DNA of 64,000 bases from Acidobacteriota bacterium (GTDB lineage Bacteria > Acidobacteriota > Terriglobia > Bryobacterales > Bryobacteraceae): positions 62,001 to 126,000 of the forward strand of contig CANIVU010000012.1 in NCBI GenBank assembly GCA_947470805.1. The letters run 5' to 3'. The notes below the pieces were generated by a model that was not told the origin of the DNA, did no database searches, and saw only the letters and a list, made by a program, of their open reading frames with translations. The stretch's first letter is position 1, and each line of letters begins with the position of its first letter. Below, piece after piece: positions 63,750 through 64,000 of the stretch. The position numbers and the translations under genes are program-made.

Positions 63750-64000
63750 ATGCGACTCACTCTCGGATTGCTGTTCGCCGCCGCCGCCTTCGCGCAGGCC
63801 CCTGTCCAGATTCAGGTTGGCCCGGCCGCCGAAGGCCAATGGCGTCCCGTCTGGCGCTTCTTCGGCTACGACGAACCGAACTACACCTACATGAAGGACG
63901 GCAAGAAACTGCTGTCGGAGATCGCCGCCCTCAGCCCGCATACTGTCCATGTGCGTGTGCACAACCTGCTCACCACCGGCGACGGGAAAGCCGCATTGAA
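63750..64000 (+). CDS. GH39-like glycoside hydrolase, N-terminal part
   Basis: Partial: 83 codons visible to the window end. Signal MRLTLGLLFAAAAFAQA then WRPVWRFFGYDEPNYTYMKDG and LLTTGDGKAAL, a start seen in GH39 beta-xylosidases. The catalytic Glu residues lie outside the window. Begins 4 bases after the TonB receptor stop. Confidence 0.7.
   Translation, partial: MRLTLGLLFAAAAFAQAPVQIQVGPAAEGQWRPVWRFFGYDEPNYTYMKDGKKLLSEIAALSPHTVHVRVHNLLTTGDGKAAL

Overview
The window is high-GC, gene-dense bacterial chromosome with no intergenic gap over about 220 bases, no insertion sequences, no integrase and no CRISPR. Lineage markers point to Acidobacteria of the Solibacter/Bryobacter group: two proteins end in the C-terminal domain first described from Solibacter (50221-53151 and probably 33649-35106); there is a duplicated ADOP-type permease (27854-30274) and a 1088-residue Oar-like TonB-dependent receptor with an N-terminal carboxypeptidase-like domain (60479-63745); and Tat-type sulfatases, DUF1080, Gfo/Idh/MocA and sugar-isomerase proteins typical of polymer-degrading acidobacteria recur. 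The species cannot be named from the sequence alone.

Layout. 1-7.7 kb is core: a partial OPT transporter, a short-chain dehydrogenase, a penicillin-binding transpeptidase, rplU-rpmA-obgE, a metallopeptidase and a ferredoxin that diverge around a palindrome, then cmk and aspartate kinase. 7.7-20.6 kb is the most unusual part: a minus-strand run tssK-tssL-tssM followed by two Ser/Thr kinases, a second tssK, and between the two tssK genes an oppositely oriented 892-residue tail-anchored protein. That protein has a degenerate kinase N-lobe, six KGATLP-type repeats and twelve GEFTRMF-type repeats. No sheath, Hcp, VgrG or ClpV gene is present, so only the membrane-anchoring part of a type VI secretion machine is encoded here, packaged with kinases and a candidate phospho-scaffold. 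20.6-25.8 kb holds tandem Gfo/Idh/MocA genes, a sulfatase, a secreted nitrilase-family enzyme and a DinB protein. 25.9-33.6 kb holds tRNA-Cys, a PAP2 protein, tRNA-Pro, a sugar isomerase-like protein, the ADOP permease, a third kinase coupled to a CsgG-type protein, and infC.

33.6-43.7 kb carries a kelch protein, an outer-membrane barrel, HNH and ComF, a second sulfatase followed by DUF1080, a haem/ascorbate-monooxygenase-like pair with an enolase-superfamily enzyme, and an HDOD protein. 43.7-47.3 kb is a translationally coupled tldD-pmbA-orphan-receiver chain. 47.5-53.9 kb contains secreted or membrane proteins, including a HTTM-DCC fusion, a BACON-repeat protein and a Gly-rich protein. 53.9-59.6 kb holds a coupled trio ending in mtnA, then uvrA converging with it. 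At 59.6-64 kb a GntR/FadR-type regulator diverges from the TonB receptor across a FadR-like operator, and a GH39 glycosidase gene runs off the end.

GC skew on the given strand switches in blocks that do not follow gene orientation (G-rich to about 16 kb, C-rich about 19-44 kb, G-rich about 44.6-60.4 kb, C-rich afterwards). All functional calls rest on motifs read by eye; no database search was possible.
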